This document shows positions 8,294-16,180 of a DNA stretch of 22,826 nt, piece after piece (the stretch's first letter is position 1; the number at the start of each line of letters is the position of its first letter). The notes beneath the pieces were generated by a model. The model worked only from the letters and a program-made list of their open reading frames with translations, had not been told where the DNA came from and did not search any database. Source of the DNA: Bacteroidota bacterium (lineage in GTDB: Bacteria; Bacteroidota; Bacteroidia; Flavobacteriales; Weeksellaceae); NCBI GenBank assembly GCA_023419095.1, contig JAEZYN010000049.1:1-22826 (forward strand). Direction: 5' to 3'. The position numbers were made by a program, and so were the translations under genes.

Positions 8294-11179
8294 TTATAGT
8301 GAAATATTAAAGCCCATAGTAAATATACGCTGGCGAGGCGTTGCATTAAGGTCTACACCATTTGTTTCCATCTCCGGATCCAGACCTGTGTATTTGGTAA
8401 TGATGAATGCATTCTGTGCCTGAACATAGATTCGCATGCTCTTGATACCTACCTGCTCAACCACAGTTCTTGGTAAAGTGTAGCCCAGTGAGATAAGATC
8501 GAATTTCACATAATCTCCATCTTCCAAAAATCTTGAGGTAGCGTTGCTCGACTGGTTGGTGAATGTGTTGTCACCAAAGAACAGCCTTGGCGTCCATCCG
8601 TCTCCCGGATTTGTCGGGCTTTGCCATCTGCCCAGGATTTCGCTGGAGTTGTTTGTAAAGTTCAGGTTCATCATCTCTCTTCTGGTAGAGTTAAAGATTT
8701 TGTTACCGCCTGCAAACCTTACGGTAGTGCCCAGATCAAAATCTTTATATCTTAAACGTAAACTGGTGGCTCCAAAGTATTTAGGTAAACTTTGGCCCAG
8801 GATCATCTTGTCTGCCGAAGTACTTAAAGTAGCCGCCTGAGAAACATCGCCAGGGTTTGACTGGTTGAAAACTGCATATCGGTTTCCGCCTACAACACCC
8901 TGTACAAGGCTGCCATCTGCTTTATAATACACCGGGTTTCCGTTTGCTGGGTTCACACCCCAGTATTTAAAGCCCCAGATAGAGTTGATAGATTCGCCTA
9001 CACGGTTGATGTTATTAAGACCAATCATGTCTGCATTGTTATTGGCCAGTGAAAGAACTTCGTTTTCCAGTGTGGTGATGTTTGCGTTCAGATCGAGACC
9101 GAAATCTTCGGTGTTGAAAACGGTGTAATCTGCAGAAAACTCAAGTCCTTTGTTCACCATGGTACCGATATTCTTGTAGATAAGGTTACCAGGAATACCC
9201 AAATCACTGCCCAGCGGTGCTCCAAGGATGATATCATCGATTTGGTTCTCATAATAATCGAATGTAAAACGCAGTTTGTTGTTGAACATCCCAAGATCAA
9301 GACCTGCGTCAATTTTTTTGGTACTTTCCCAACGAAGTTTGTCGTTACCGATTTGCGAGTAGGCAATACCGTTATAATCCGCATATTTCAGGTTACTGAA
9401 AGTTCCCAGATAAGGGTAGTTTCCGATGTCGGTGTTTCCTACCTTAGCCCACGATGCGCGAAGTTTAAAGTCATTCACTACATCAGCGATACCCTGCATG
9501 AAGTTTTCCTTTGAAACCGTCCATCCTGCTGAAACTCCCGGGAAGTTACCGTACTTGTTCGCATATGGAAGAGAAGAAAGACCGTCTCTACGGATTGATG
9601 CCTGAAGGAAGTATTTTTGCGCAAAATTATAGTTGAAACGTCCTGCAAGTGATACAAATCCGTTCTCAGTTATACCACCACCGGCCTGTAGCGTACCGAT
9701 TGAGCCGCTTATTACACCGCTGCCGAAATATACGTTGGACAAGTTGGTTCCCCCACCGTAGAAACTCTGGACCTTTTGCTTCTGAATCTCATTTACACCC
9801 ACAAGTGTTACATTGTGGTTTTCACCAAATGTCTTGTCAAATGTCAGGATGTTTTGAACGTTATTTCTCAGAAGGTCAGAGAAATCATTTCGGATATATC
9901 CGTTTGATCCTTGGCCATCACCGTGCACCGGATTCCAGTAAACGTAGCCTTTAGTCTGAGACTGGTCTACACTCGCCTGAAGTCTGTAGTTTAGGAAAGG
10001 AAACAGACGGATATCTGTAAATACCGATCCGATGAATCTGTTCACATCTGATCCATATTTGTTATTATCGATGGTGTACATGATGTTGGTAATGTTATCA
10101 CCCGCTAACATCGTATTTTGCCATCTGCCCACCACACGTGGATCTATAAAGTCAATATTATATCCTGTAGGATGCGCAGGATTGTACACCGGTGTATTGG
10201 GTAACTGACGGATCGCGTTGAAAATATTACCCGAAAGTGATGAAGTACCCGTGTTAAGCCCTTCGTACTGTGTTTTTGTAAAACTTAAATTGGTTCCGAT
10301 CTTTAACCAGTCGAAAGCCTGATGGTCGATATTTGCACGTCCTGTGAAGCGCTTCATCGCATTTGGCTTGGTAACACCCTCCTGGTTTGAGTAACCAATC
10401 GAGGTATAGTAATTAGACTTACCTAAAGAACCGGAAGCAGACAATACGTTATCTGTCTGGAACGCCGCTGAGCGAAGTACCGCTTTTTGCCAATCAGTAT
10501 TGAACTCTGTACCGAACGCGATAGGAGTTTGTGTTGCCGCAGTTGTTGTATTTGCTCTCTTTTCGTTTGAAATCGTGATGAAATCAGGTGTTTGAAGCAA
10601 ATCATAGTAACCAGCAGGACTTGCATACCCCGCATAATTGCTGAAATTCAGGTTAAATTTACCGCCACGGCCTTTTTTGGTCGTGATCAGGATCACTCCG
10701 TTGGAGGCACGCGAACCGTAGATCGCTGTTGCCGCACCATCTTTAAGGATTTCGTACGATTCAATGTCATTGGGATTTATTTCACCCAAACCGTTCGTAG
10801 CCGTTTGTCCACCGATATCACCAGACCAAATAGGAACACCGTCTACAATGATCAAGGGACTTACCCCATTTGTGATGGATGCAACACCTCTGATTCGGAT
10901 TCGTGGAGCTTCACCTAAAACGCCGGTAGGCGTAGAAACTGATACACCCGCAGCTCTACCTGCAAGCTGCTGTTCAAAACTCGGCGCGGCGATCGAAGCG
11001 ATATCCGACGCTTTGATTGACGAAATCGCTCCGGTAACCTCACTTTTTCGCTGCGTACCGTAACCCACTACGATCACCTCATCGATGTTCTGCACTTTTG
11101 CAGTATCTTGTTGTGCAGAGAGCGTTTGACCAGCAAAAAACACAACAGCGATGCTAAGTACTTTAATTTTCACATTCAT
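8294..11179 (-). CDS. SusC/RagA-family TonB-dependent outer-membrane receptor
   Basis: From ATG at 11179 the protein has 961 residues. The signal peptide is MNVKIKVLSIAVVFFAGQTL plus SAQ (cut near 22). The TonB box IDEVIVVGY (32-40) comes immediately after, with no CarboxypepD_reg-like domain. Plug motifs are RIRG (95-98), VDGVP (112-116), ILKDGAATAIYGSRASNG and a TTKKGR end (about 145-171); the barrel ends ...FTMGFNISL. The frame stays open up to an ATG at 11230, but those 17 extra residues start inside the operator palindrome and would precede the signal peptide, so I reject the longer start. The partner susD follows after 14 nt. Role by family: TonB-driven import with the SusD lid. Ligand unknown. 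Confidence 0.95.
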   Translation of the reverse strand: MNVKIKVLSIAVVFFAGQTLSAQQDTAKVQNIDEVIVVGYGTQRKSEVTGAISSIKASDIASIAAPSFEQQLAGRAAGVSVSTPTGVLGEAPRIRIRGVASITNGVSPLIIVDGVPIWSGDIGGQTATNGLGEINPNDIESYEILKDGAATAIYGSRASNGVILITTKKGRGGKFNLNFSNYAGYASPAGYYDLLQTPDFITISNEKRANTTTAATQTPIAFGTEFNTDWQKAVLRSAAFQTDNVLSASGSLGKSNYYTSIGYSNQEGVTKPNAMKRFTGRANIDHQAFDWLKIGTNLSFTKTQYEGLNTGTSSLSGNIFNAIRQLPNTPVYNPAHPTGYNIDFIDPRVVGRWQNTMLAGDNITNIMYTIDNNKYGSDVNRFIGSVFTDIRLFPFLNYRLQASVDQSQTKGYVYWNPVHGDGQGSNGYIRNDFSDLLRNNVQNILTFDKTFGENHNVTLVGVNEIQKQKVQSFYGGGTNLSNVYFGSGVISGSIGTLQAGGGITENGFVSLAGRFNYNFAQKYFLQASIRRDGLSSLPYANKYGNFPGVSAGWTVSKENFMQGIADVVNDFKLRASWAKVGNTDIGNYPYLGTFSNLKYADYNGIAYSQIGNDKLRWESTKKIDAGLDLGMFNNKLRFTFDYYENQIDDIILGAPLGSDLGIPGNLIYKNIGTMVNKGLEFSADYTVFNTEDFGLDLNANITTLENEVLSLANNNADMIGLNNINRVGESINSIWGFKYWGVNPANGNPVYYKADGSLVQGVVGGNRYAVFNQSNPGDVSQAATLSTSADKMILGQSLPKYFGATSLRLRYKDFDLGTTVRFAGGNKIFNSTRREMMNLNFTNNSSEILGRWQSPTNPGDGWTPRLFFGDNTFTNQSSNATSRFLEDGDYVKFDLISLGYTLPRTVVEQVGIKSMRIYVQAQNAFIITKYTGLDPEMETNGVDLNATPRQRIFTMGFNISL

Positions 11180-11205
11180 ATTAACACTATTTAATATTAT
11201 TTTCG

Positions 11206-11235
11206 CAAATATGTTAAAATTCTTTAACATACCAA
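11206..11235 (-). promoter_or_regulatory. Promoter with overlapping dyad operator of third susC
   Basis: On the minus strand TTG (11235-11233), 19 nt, then CATATTTG (11213-11206). The dyad ATGTTAA-N6-TTAACAT is at 11211-11230. TTTGC ends 25 nt before the ATG at 11179. It matches the first and second susC promoters in sequence and geometry. An ATG that opens an in-frame extension of the gene is the first arm of this dyad. Confidence 0.75.
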
Positions 11236-11427
11236 ACTTTATTGATTGTGTAAATCAAAAATTCTTGAATAATTATTAAATTCAATAGAGTTTAATTAGT
11301 ATATAATTAAAAAAACTATTAAAGTATTAATATTTTCGTAATTCCACGCTCATTTTTGATCTTTAAATTATATTTCTAATATTAATGCAGTTGGTAATTT
11401 AAAATAATTCTAAAATAGTATTTAGCT
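11236..11427. other. AT-rich intergenic stretch without a recognisable gene
   Basis: This lies between the third susC promoter and the infB terminator. It is very AT-rich, dominated by TTAAT/ATTAA words. No open frame, RNA gene or convincing second promoter was seen. A loose inverted pair TTGAAT ... ATTCAA near 11264-11285 is expected by chance at this composition. Confidence 0.5.
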
Positions 11428-11456
11428 AAAAAAAAACCCGCCTATCAGCGGGTTTT
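11428..11456 (-). terminator. Rho-independent terminator of the rimP-nusA-infB operon
   Basis: GAAAACCCGC / GCGGG hairpin in minus-strand RNA: CCCGC (11437-11441) pairs with GCGGG (11448-11452), extended by four A-U pairs, with a 6-nt loop and then a run of nine U (11436-11428). It lies about 25 nt after the infB stop. Confidence 0.92.
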
Positions 11457-11480
11457 CATGTATTATGTTAAGTAAAAATT

Positions 11481-14297
11481 TTATTTCAGTTTCTTTTTTA
11501 CTGCAACTTCCTCGTACACTTCCAGGATGTCACCAACTTCGATATCGTTGTATCCTTTAATGTTCAAACCACATTCGTATCCTTTAGTTACTTCTTTCAC
11601 ATCGTCTTTGAAACGCTTCAAGCTTTCCAGTTCACCATCAAATTTAACGATTCCATCACGCAACAAACGGATTTTGGAGTTTCGTGTCACTTTTCCGGTC
11701 AAGACCATACAGCCTGCAATGGAACCAACTTTCGAAATCCTGAACACTTCACGTATCTCTACATTACCGATTACCTGTTCTTTGATCTCCGGAGAAAGCA
11801 TACCTTCCATCGCTTCTTTTACATCGTCTATAGCAGCGTAGATCACAGAATACGTTCTGATCTCAATCTCTTCTTTATCCGCAAGTTCTTTCGCATTTAC
11901 ACCGGCACGTACGTTAAAGCCGATCATAATAGCATCCGAAGCTGCTGCAAGCAACACGTCGGACTCGGTGATCTGACCTACACCCTGATGGATGATATTC
12001 ACACTGATCTCTTCTGTGCTGAGACTTTGCAACTGATCTGAAAGCGCTTCCACAGAACCGTCCACGTCACCTTTAAGGATAATGTTAAGTTCCTTGAAGT
12101 CGCCAAGGGCAATTCTACGGCCAAGTTCATCAAGCGTAAGGTGCTTCTTGGTGCGGATAGACTGTTCGCGTTGAAGCTGTTCACGCTTAGTGGCGATACT
12201 TTTCGCTTCTCTTTCATCTTCAAACACACGGAATTTATCCCCAGCTGTCGGCGCACCGTCGAGTCCCAGAATCGTAACAGGGATTGATGGACCGGCAGAT
12301 TCAAGAGGCTTACCACGCTCATCAAGCATTGCTTTTACCTTACCGTGGTTTTTACCTGCAAGAACATAATCGCCTACCTTCAGTGTTCCACTTTGTACAA
12401 GGATAGTAGAAATATATCCACGTCCTTTATCAAGTGACGCTTCTATTACTACACCCTGTGCATTTTTGTTTGGATTTGCTTTAAGTTCAAGCATTTCAGC
12501 CTGAAGCAAAACCTTATCTAGCAACGCATCCATATTGTTACCAAACTTAGCTGAAACCTCCTGAGACTGAACATTTCCACCCCATTCTTCCACAAGTACA
12601 TTCATCGAAGAAAGTTGCTGACGTACGTTATCTGGATTCGCGTTTGGCTTATCTACTTTGTTTAACGCAATGATCATCGGAACTCCCGCCGCCTGTGCGT
12701 GAGAGATCGCTTCTTTCGTCTGAGGCATCACATCATCATCCGCAGCAATCACAATAATTGCGATATCGGTGATCTGCGCACCTCTCGCACGCATCGCGGT
12801 AAAGGCTTCGTGACCCGGTGTATCCAGGAACGTGATTCGCTGACCGTTTTCAAGCTGAACATTGTATGCACCGATGTGCTGCGTAATACCCCCAGATTCA
12901 CCGGCGATTACGTTTGTCTTTCTGATATAATCGAGTAAGGAAGTCTTACCGTGGTCTACGTGACCCATTACGGTAACGATCGGTGCACGTGGCAACAAAT
13001 CTTCCTCAGTATCTGTATCTTCTTCAATTGCAGATTCTTCAAGATCCGCATCAGAGAATTCAATTTTGTATCCGAATTCGTCAGCAACAAGCAAAAGCGT
13101 GTCAGCTTCCAGACGCTGGTTCATCGTTACCATCACGCCCAGAGAGAAACATGCTGAAATCACTTCAGTCGGGCTTACGTTCATCAGGCTGGCCAATTCA
13201 CCAACAGTAATGAATTCGGTTACCTTCAGTGTTCTGTCCGCGGCATCCATTTCCTGCTGCAGTTCGTCCTGCTCGCGGCGGTATACACGTTTTTCTTTTC
13301 TGTATTTAGCACCCTTGTTCTTACCACCTTTATTGGTAAGTTTTTCAAGGGTTTCTTTAATTTGGTTCTTTACCTGCTCATCGGTAAGTTCTACCGGCAT
13401 TGTAGGTGCGCCGCGTCTGCTGCTGCCACGTCCGGCATTTCCACCCTGGCCTCCCGGACGGTTTCCACCCTGGCCACCACGGTTTCCACCAGCCTGACCG
13501 GGACCGCGATTGCCGCCCTGCCCTTGTGGTCTGTTACCTTGAGTACCAGCTGTTCCGGTGCCCGGTGTTGCAGGTTTTTCAATTCTTTTTCTTTTCTTCT
13601 TGGCTGCCGCGCTTGAAGATTTTGGTTTGTTGAACTGTGAAAGGTCCACGGTTTCCTTCAGAATTTTCACACCATCCAGCTTCTGATAAACAGTTTCGAT
13701 CTTCTCAGGAAAAGAAGGATCGGCCGGAGCTTTCTCTGGCTCAGCAGCAGGTTTTGGTGCTTCTTCTACAGGTTGTGGCTTCACTTCTTCTATAGCCGGT
13801 TTCTCCTCCTTCGGAGTTTCCTTCGGCGCTGTACGTGTACGGCCGCTTTCGATCTGTGAAAGATCTATCTTGTCAAGAACTTTAAATTCCTGCTTTTCCG
13901 CCGCAGGCGTATGCAGAGCAACCTCTTCAACCGGCTTCTCAGCTGGTGTTTCGACAGGTTTTTCAACCGGAGCTTCAGGCTTCTTAGGCTCGAGGTCTAT
14001 TTTGCCCAAAACTTTGGTTTCGGGACGGGCGGTGGTTCTGGCGCGAATGATTTCTGGCTTAGATGGCTCTATTTCCAGTTTTTCTTCGGGAACCTTCGTG
14101 ATCACCACCTCGTGCGAGGCTTTACGCTGCTCACTGTCCTTCGCGAACTCCGCTTTCAGTGCAGAATATGCTGATTCATCCAATTGAGCGTTCGGGTTAT
14201 TGTCCACCTCCATTCCTTTAGACTGCAGAAACTCTACAAGTCTTGGGATTGAGATATTTAATTCCTTTACCGCTTTGTTTAATCTAATTTTGGACAT
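11481..14297 (-). CDS. infB: Translation initiation factor IF-2
   Basis: This 938-residue cytoplasmic GTPase brings fMet-tRNA to the 30S subunit and promotes subunit joining. The N-terminal IF2_N module (about 2-52) is followed by a long Pro/Glu/Lys-rich linker (about 65-240), a Gly/Asn/Arg/Gln-rich low-complexity segment (about 246-297) and a second IF2_N-like region (about 350-420). The G domain shows G1 GHVDHGKT (about 444-451), G3 DTPGHEAF (about 490) and G4 NKVDKP (about 544). Domains II-IV follow and end ...VAVKKKLK. It is the last gene of rimP-nusA-infB, 73 nt after nusA, and is followed by a terminator. The length and extended N terminus are usual for Bacteroidota. The sequence shows no defect. 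Confidence 0.98.
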   Translation of the reverse strand: MSKIRLNKAVKELNISIPRLVEFLQSKGMEVDNNPNAQLDESAYSALKAEFAKDSEQRKASHEVVITKVPEEKLEIEPSKPEIIRARTTARPETKVLGKIDLEPKKPEAPVEKPVETPAEKPVEEVALHTPAAEKQEFKVLDKIDLSQIESGRTRTAPKETPKEEKPAIEEVKPQPVEEAPKPAAEPEKAPADPSFPEKIETVYQKLDGVKILKETVDLSQFNKPKSSSAAAKKKRKRIEKPATPGTGTAGTQGNRPQGQGGNRGPGQAGGNRGGQGGNRPGGQGGNAGRGSSRRGAPTMPVELTDEQVKNQIKETLEKLTNKGGKNKGAKYRKEKRVYRREQDELQQEMDAADRTLKVTEFITVGELASLMNVSPTEVISACFSLGVMVTMNQRLEADTLLLVADEFGYKIEFSDADLEESAIEEDTDTEEDLLPRAPIVTVMGHVDHGKTSLLDYIRKTNVIAGESGGITQHIGAYNVQLENGQRITFLDTPGHEAFTAMRARGAQITDIAIIVIAADDDVMPQTKEAISHAQAAGVPMIIALNKVDKPNANPDNVRQQLSSMNVLVEEWGGNVQSQEVSAKFGNNMDALLDKVLLQAEMLELKANPNKNAQGVVIEASLDKGRGYISTILVQSGTLKVGDYVLAGKNHGKVKAMLDERGKPLESAGPSIPVTILGLDGAPTAGDKFRVFEDEREAKSIATKREQLQREQSIRTKKHLTLDELGRRIALGDFKELNIILKGDVDGSVEALSDQLQSLSTEEISVNIIHQGVGQITESDVLLAAASDAIMIGFNVRAGVNAKELADKEEIEIRTYSVIYAAIDDVKEAMEGMLSPEIKEQVIGNVEIREVFRISKVGSIAGCMVLTGKVTRNSKIRLLRDGIVKFDGELESLKRFKDDVKEVTKGYECGLNIKGYNDIEVGDILEVYEEVAVKKKLK

Positions 14298-14370
14298 GTA
14301 TAATGTAAACTTTTGTTTTAATTTTTGGTAAAGTTAACCTATTTTAACGTTACCGGGTTTTTTTGGAAGT

Positions 14371-15618
14371 TTAATCCTCAAACTCTTCCTTCAATATCTG
14401 TTTTACTTCCTCGATAGTTTCCTCTTCCAGGTCAACCATTTTCAGAAGTGCATCTGTGTCTTTATCCAGCACACTTTTCGCAGTAGTTAGTCCCACTTTC
14501 TCGAATTCATCGATGATCCACTGTTCGATATCGCCTTCTTCATTTCCGGCAAATTCTTTCAGTTCTACGTCATCGTCCTCACCAGATTCCCTGTAAACAT
14601 CAATCTCATAACCGCTTAACCAAGATGCCAAACGGATGTTCTGACCCTGTTTTCCGATCACTCTTGAAATTTCGTCAACCGGCGTGTATACCATTGCATA
14701 ATTGGTCTCGTCGTTAATGTCGATCTTGTTGATGGTAACATTACCCAAGGCTCTTTTAACCATGATCTCAGGATTTTTTGACCATTGGATGACGTCGATG
14801 TTTTCATTCTTCAGTTCACGTACAACGCCATGAATCCTTGAACCTTTCACACCTACACACGCTCCTACAGGATCAATTCTGTCGTCATAAGCATCTACAG
14901 CGATCTTCGCTTTCTCACCCGGGATCCGCACTACTTTTTTAAGGATAATGGTACCATCCTGAATCTCAGGAATTTCAAGCTCAAGCAGTTTTTCGAGGAA
15001 TTTCGGTGCTGTTCTTGAAACGATAATCTGCGGTTTTGCGCCTTTGAAATCTACACTTTCTACAATCGCGCGGATGTTTTCACCTTTTTTGAAGAAATCA
15101 GACGGGATCTGGTTTTCTTTAGGCAAAATAAACTCATTCTCTTCATCATCAAGCAAAATCACATGTTTGTGACGGATGTGGTGAACTTCACCTACAACTA
15201 TTTCGCCAATCTTGTCGCGGAACTCTTCATAAAGCATCGCATTGTTATGCTCCTGAAGTTTTGTTGCTAAAATCTGCTTCAGCGTAAGGATGCTGCGGCG
15301 TCCCAGACCTTCAATCGGGATTTCAATCGTAAAATCTTCGCCTACCTCAAAGGTTGGGTCTATTTTTTTGGCTTCAGAGATTTCTATTTCCAGGTCGTCA
15401 TCTTCAGACATATCGTCTTCTACGATGGTTTTATTCAAAAATATCTGGAAGTCTCCCTTATCAGGATTCACGATCACATCAAAATGATCGTCTGAGTCGA
15501 ATCTTTTTCTAAGCAAAGTCTTCAGCGAGTCCTCAATGATCGCCATCAGGTCGATCTTACTGATGCTTTTTTCCTCCTTGAAATCGCCAAATGCTTCTAT
15601 TAATGCTAAACCGTCCAT
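14371..15618 (-). CDS. nusA: Transcription termination/antitermination factor NusA
   Basis: This is the RNA polymerase-binding elongation, pausing and termination factor. From ATG at 15618 it has 415 residues starting MDGLALIEAFGDFKEEKSIS, the usual start region of flavobacterial NusA. An ATG at 15657 would add 13 atypical residues (MEPQRPHSISLIN) and leave only 8 nt after rimP; I prefer the shorter form on family length. Visible parts are the N-terminal RNAP-binding domain, an S1 domain (around IGEIVVGEVHHIRHKHVILL), and KH domains with DPVGACVGVKGSRIHGVVRELKNENIDVI and the second GxxG region IGKQGQNIRLAS. It ends in an acidic helical tail. The E. coli C-terminal AR repeats are absent or reduced, as in many bacteria. 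It lies between rimP and infB. Confidence 0.96.
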   Translation of the reverse strand: MDGLALIEAFGDFKEEKSISKIDLMAIIEDSLKTLLRKRFDSDDHFDVIVNPDKGDFQIFLNKTIVEDDMSEDDDLEIEISEAKKIDPTFEVGEDFTIEIPIEGLGRRSILTLKQILATKLQEHNNAMLYEEFRDKIGEIVVGEVHHIRHKHVILLDDEENEFILPKENQIPSDFFKKGENIRAIVESVDFKGAKPQIIVSRTAPKFLEKLLELEIPEIQDGTIILKKVVRIPGEKAKIAVDAYDDRIDPVGACVGVKGSRIHGVVRELKNENIDVIQWSKNPEIMVKRALGNVTINKIDINDETNYAMVYTPVDEISRVIGKQGQNIRLASWLSGYEIDVYRESGEDDDVELKEFAGNEEGDIEQWIIDEFEKVGLTTAKSVLDKDTDALLKMVDLEEETIEEVKQILKEEFED

Positions 15619-15665
15619 ATTTATAAGTGATATAGAATGAGGCCTCTGCGGCTCCATCTTTATTG

Positions 15666-16133
15666 TTAAAATTTAATCGTTACCAGTGCTTTTTTGATGT
15701 CGGTGTACAGAATTTCCCTGTCTTCCACCACATCTGTCTTCCCTTTACCAATTTCTTTTGGCTTGCGGTATTTTAATGTTAAAATGATTTTATCTTCTCC
15801 CGCTTCCTTCAGTTCACCCGTTATCTCGCTTGAATCTTTCATTAATAAATCAAGTTCGCGCCCGATATTTTTCCGGAACTGACGAGGTGTACTTAGCGGT
15901 TCGCTCAGTCCGGCGCTCATCACCTGCAGTGAAAAATCGTGCTCTTCACGATCCACATTAAACTCGATCGCGCGGCTCGCATCCAGACAGTCCTGAAGCG
16001 TTACGCCATTGTCACCATCAAGGATCACCGTGATATCGTCAGCGGCAGAAAACTTCAGATCTACCAAAAAAAGGTCTTCTCTTTCCGCCAAAAAAATGTG
16101 AAGCAATTCTTCAATTCTTTTTCTAAATTCCAT
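15666..16133 (-). CDS. rimP: Ribosome maturation factor RimP
   Basis: This 155-residue cytoplasmic factor for 30S subunit assembly is the first gene of the conserved rimP-nusA-infB order. The N-terminal alpha/beta domain carries a DITVILDGDNGVTLQDCLDASRAIE segment, matching the family pattern of a strand followed by V(T/S)xxDC and a helix. The segment FSLQVMSAGLSEPL corresponds to the conserved (L)EVSSPGLxRPL motif, here with MSAG in place of SSPG, as is common in Flavobacteriia. The C-terminal SH3-like domain is about 85-155. The start at 16133 follows a leader of roughly 60 nt from the predicted promoter. A nearby ATG at 16141 is out of frame. Confidence 0.95.
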   Translation of the reverse strand: MEFRKRIEELLHIFLAEREDLFLVDLKFSAADDITVILDGDNGVTLQDCLDASRAIEFNVDREEHDFSLQVMSAGLSEPLSTPRQFRKNIGRELDLLMKDSSEITGELKEAGEDKIILTLKYRKPKEIGKGKTDVVEDREILYTDIKKALVTIKF

Positions 16134-16151
16134 AATTTCATGTAGGTTACG

Positions 16152-16180
16152 AAAAAAGGCGTTCTTTCGAAAGCCTTTTC
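16152..16180 (-). promoter_or_regulatory. Terminator-like hairpin in the rimP-nusA-infB leader (possible attenuator)
   Basis: In minus-strand RNA, AAAAGGC (16179-16173) pairs with GCCTTTT (16160-16154), and the second arm runs into six consecutive U (16157-16152). The intervening bases contain a small CTTTCGAAAG self-complementary core. The hairpin lies between the predicted promoter and the rimP ATG, so an operon transcript would have to pass it. The stem has only three G-C pairs, so termination would be partial at best. Regulation by NusA or pausing is inference. Confidence 0.45.

Noticed and set aside
11264..11285. TTGAAT ... ATTCAA inverted pair in the susC-infB spacer
   Set aside because: The arms are short and the region very AT-rich. 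Expected by chance.
13066..13497. 143-codon open frame antisense to infB
   Set aside because: It covers the low-complexity linker, where the antisense composition gives Pro/Ser-rich sequence without stops. infB is unambiguous.
14298..14345. Possible internal promoter before infB (TAACTTTA on the minus strand)
   Set aside because: The last base of the -7 box does not match, no TTG lies at the right distance, and the gene order is a standard operon.
14333..14348. GTTAA-N6-TTAAC between nusA and infB, resembling the susC dyad
   Set aside because: Only 5-bp arms, flanks differ (AAG/CGT), not followed by CATATTTG or any promoter-like box, and inside an operon. Chance is likely in AT-rich DNA.
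15616..15657. Longer nusA start at 15657
   Set aside because: The added residues do not match the NusA family N terminus; the shorter start was chosen.
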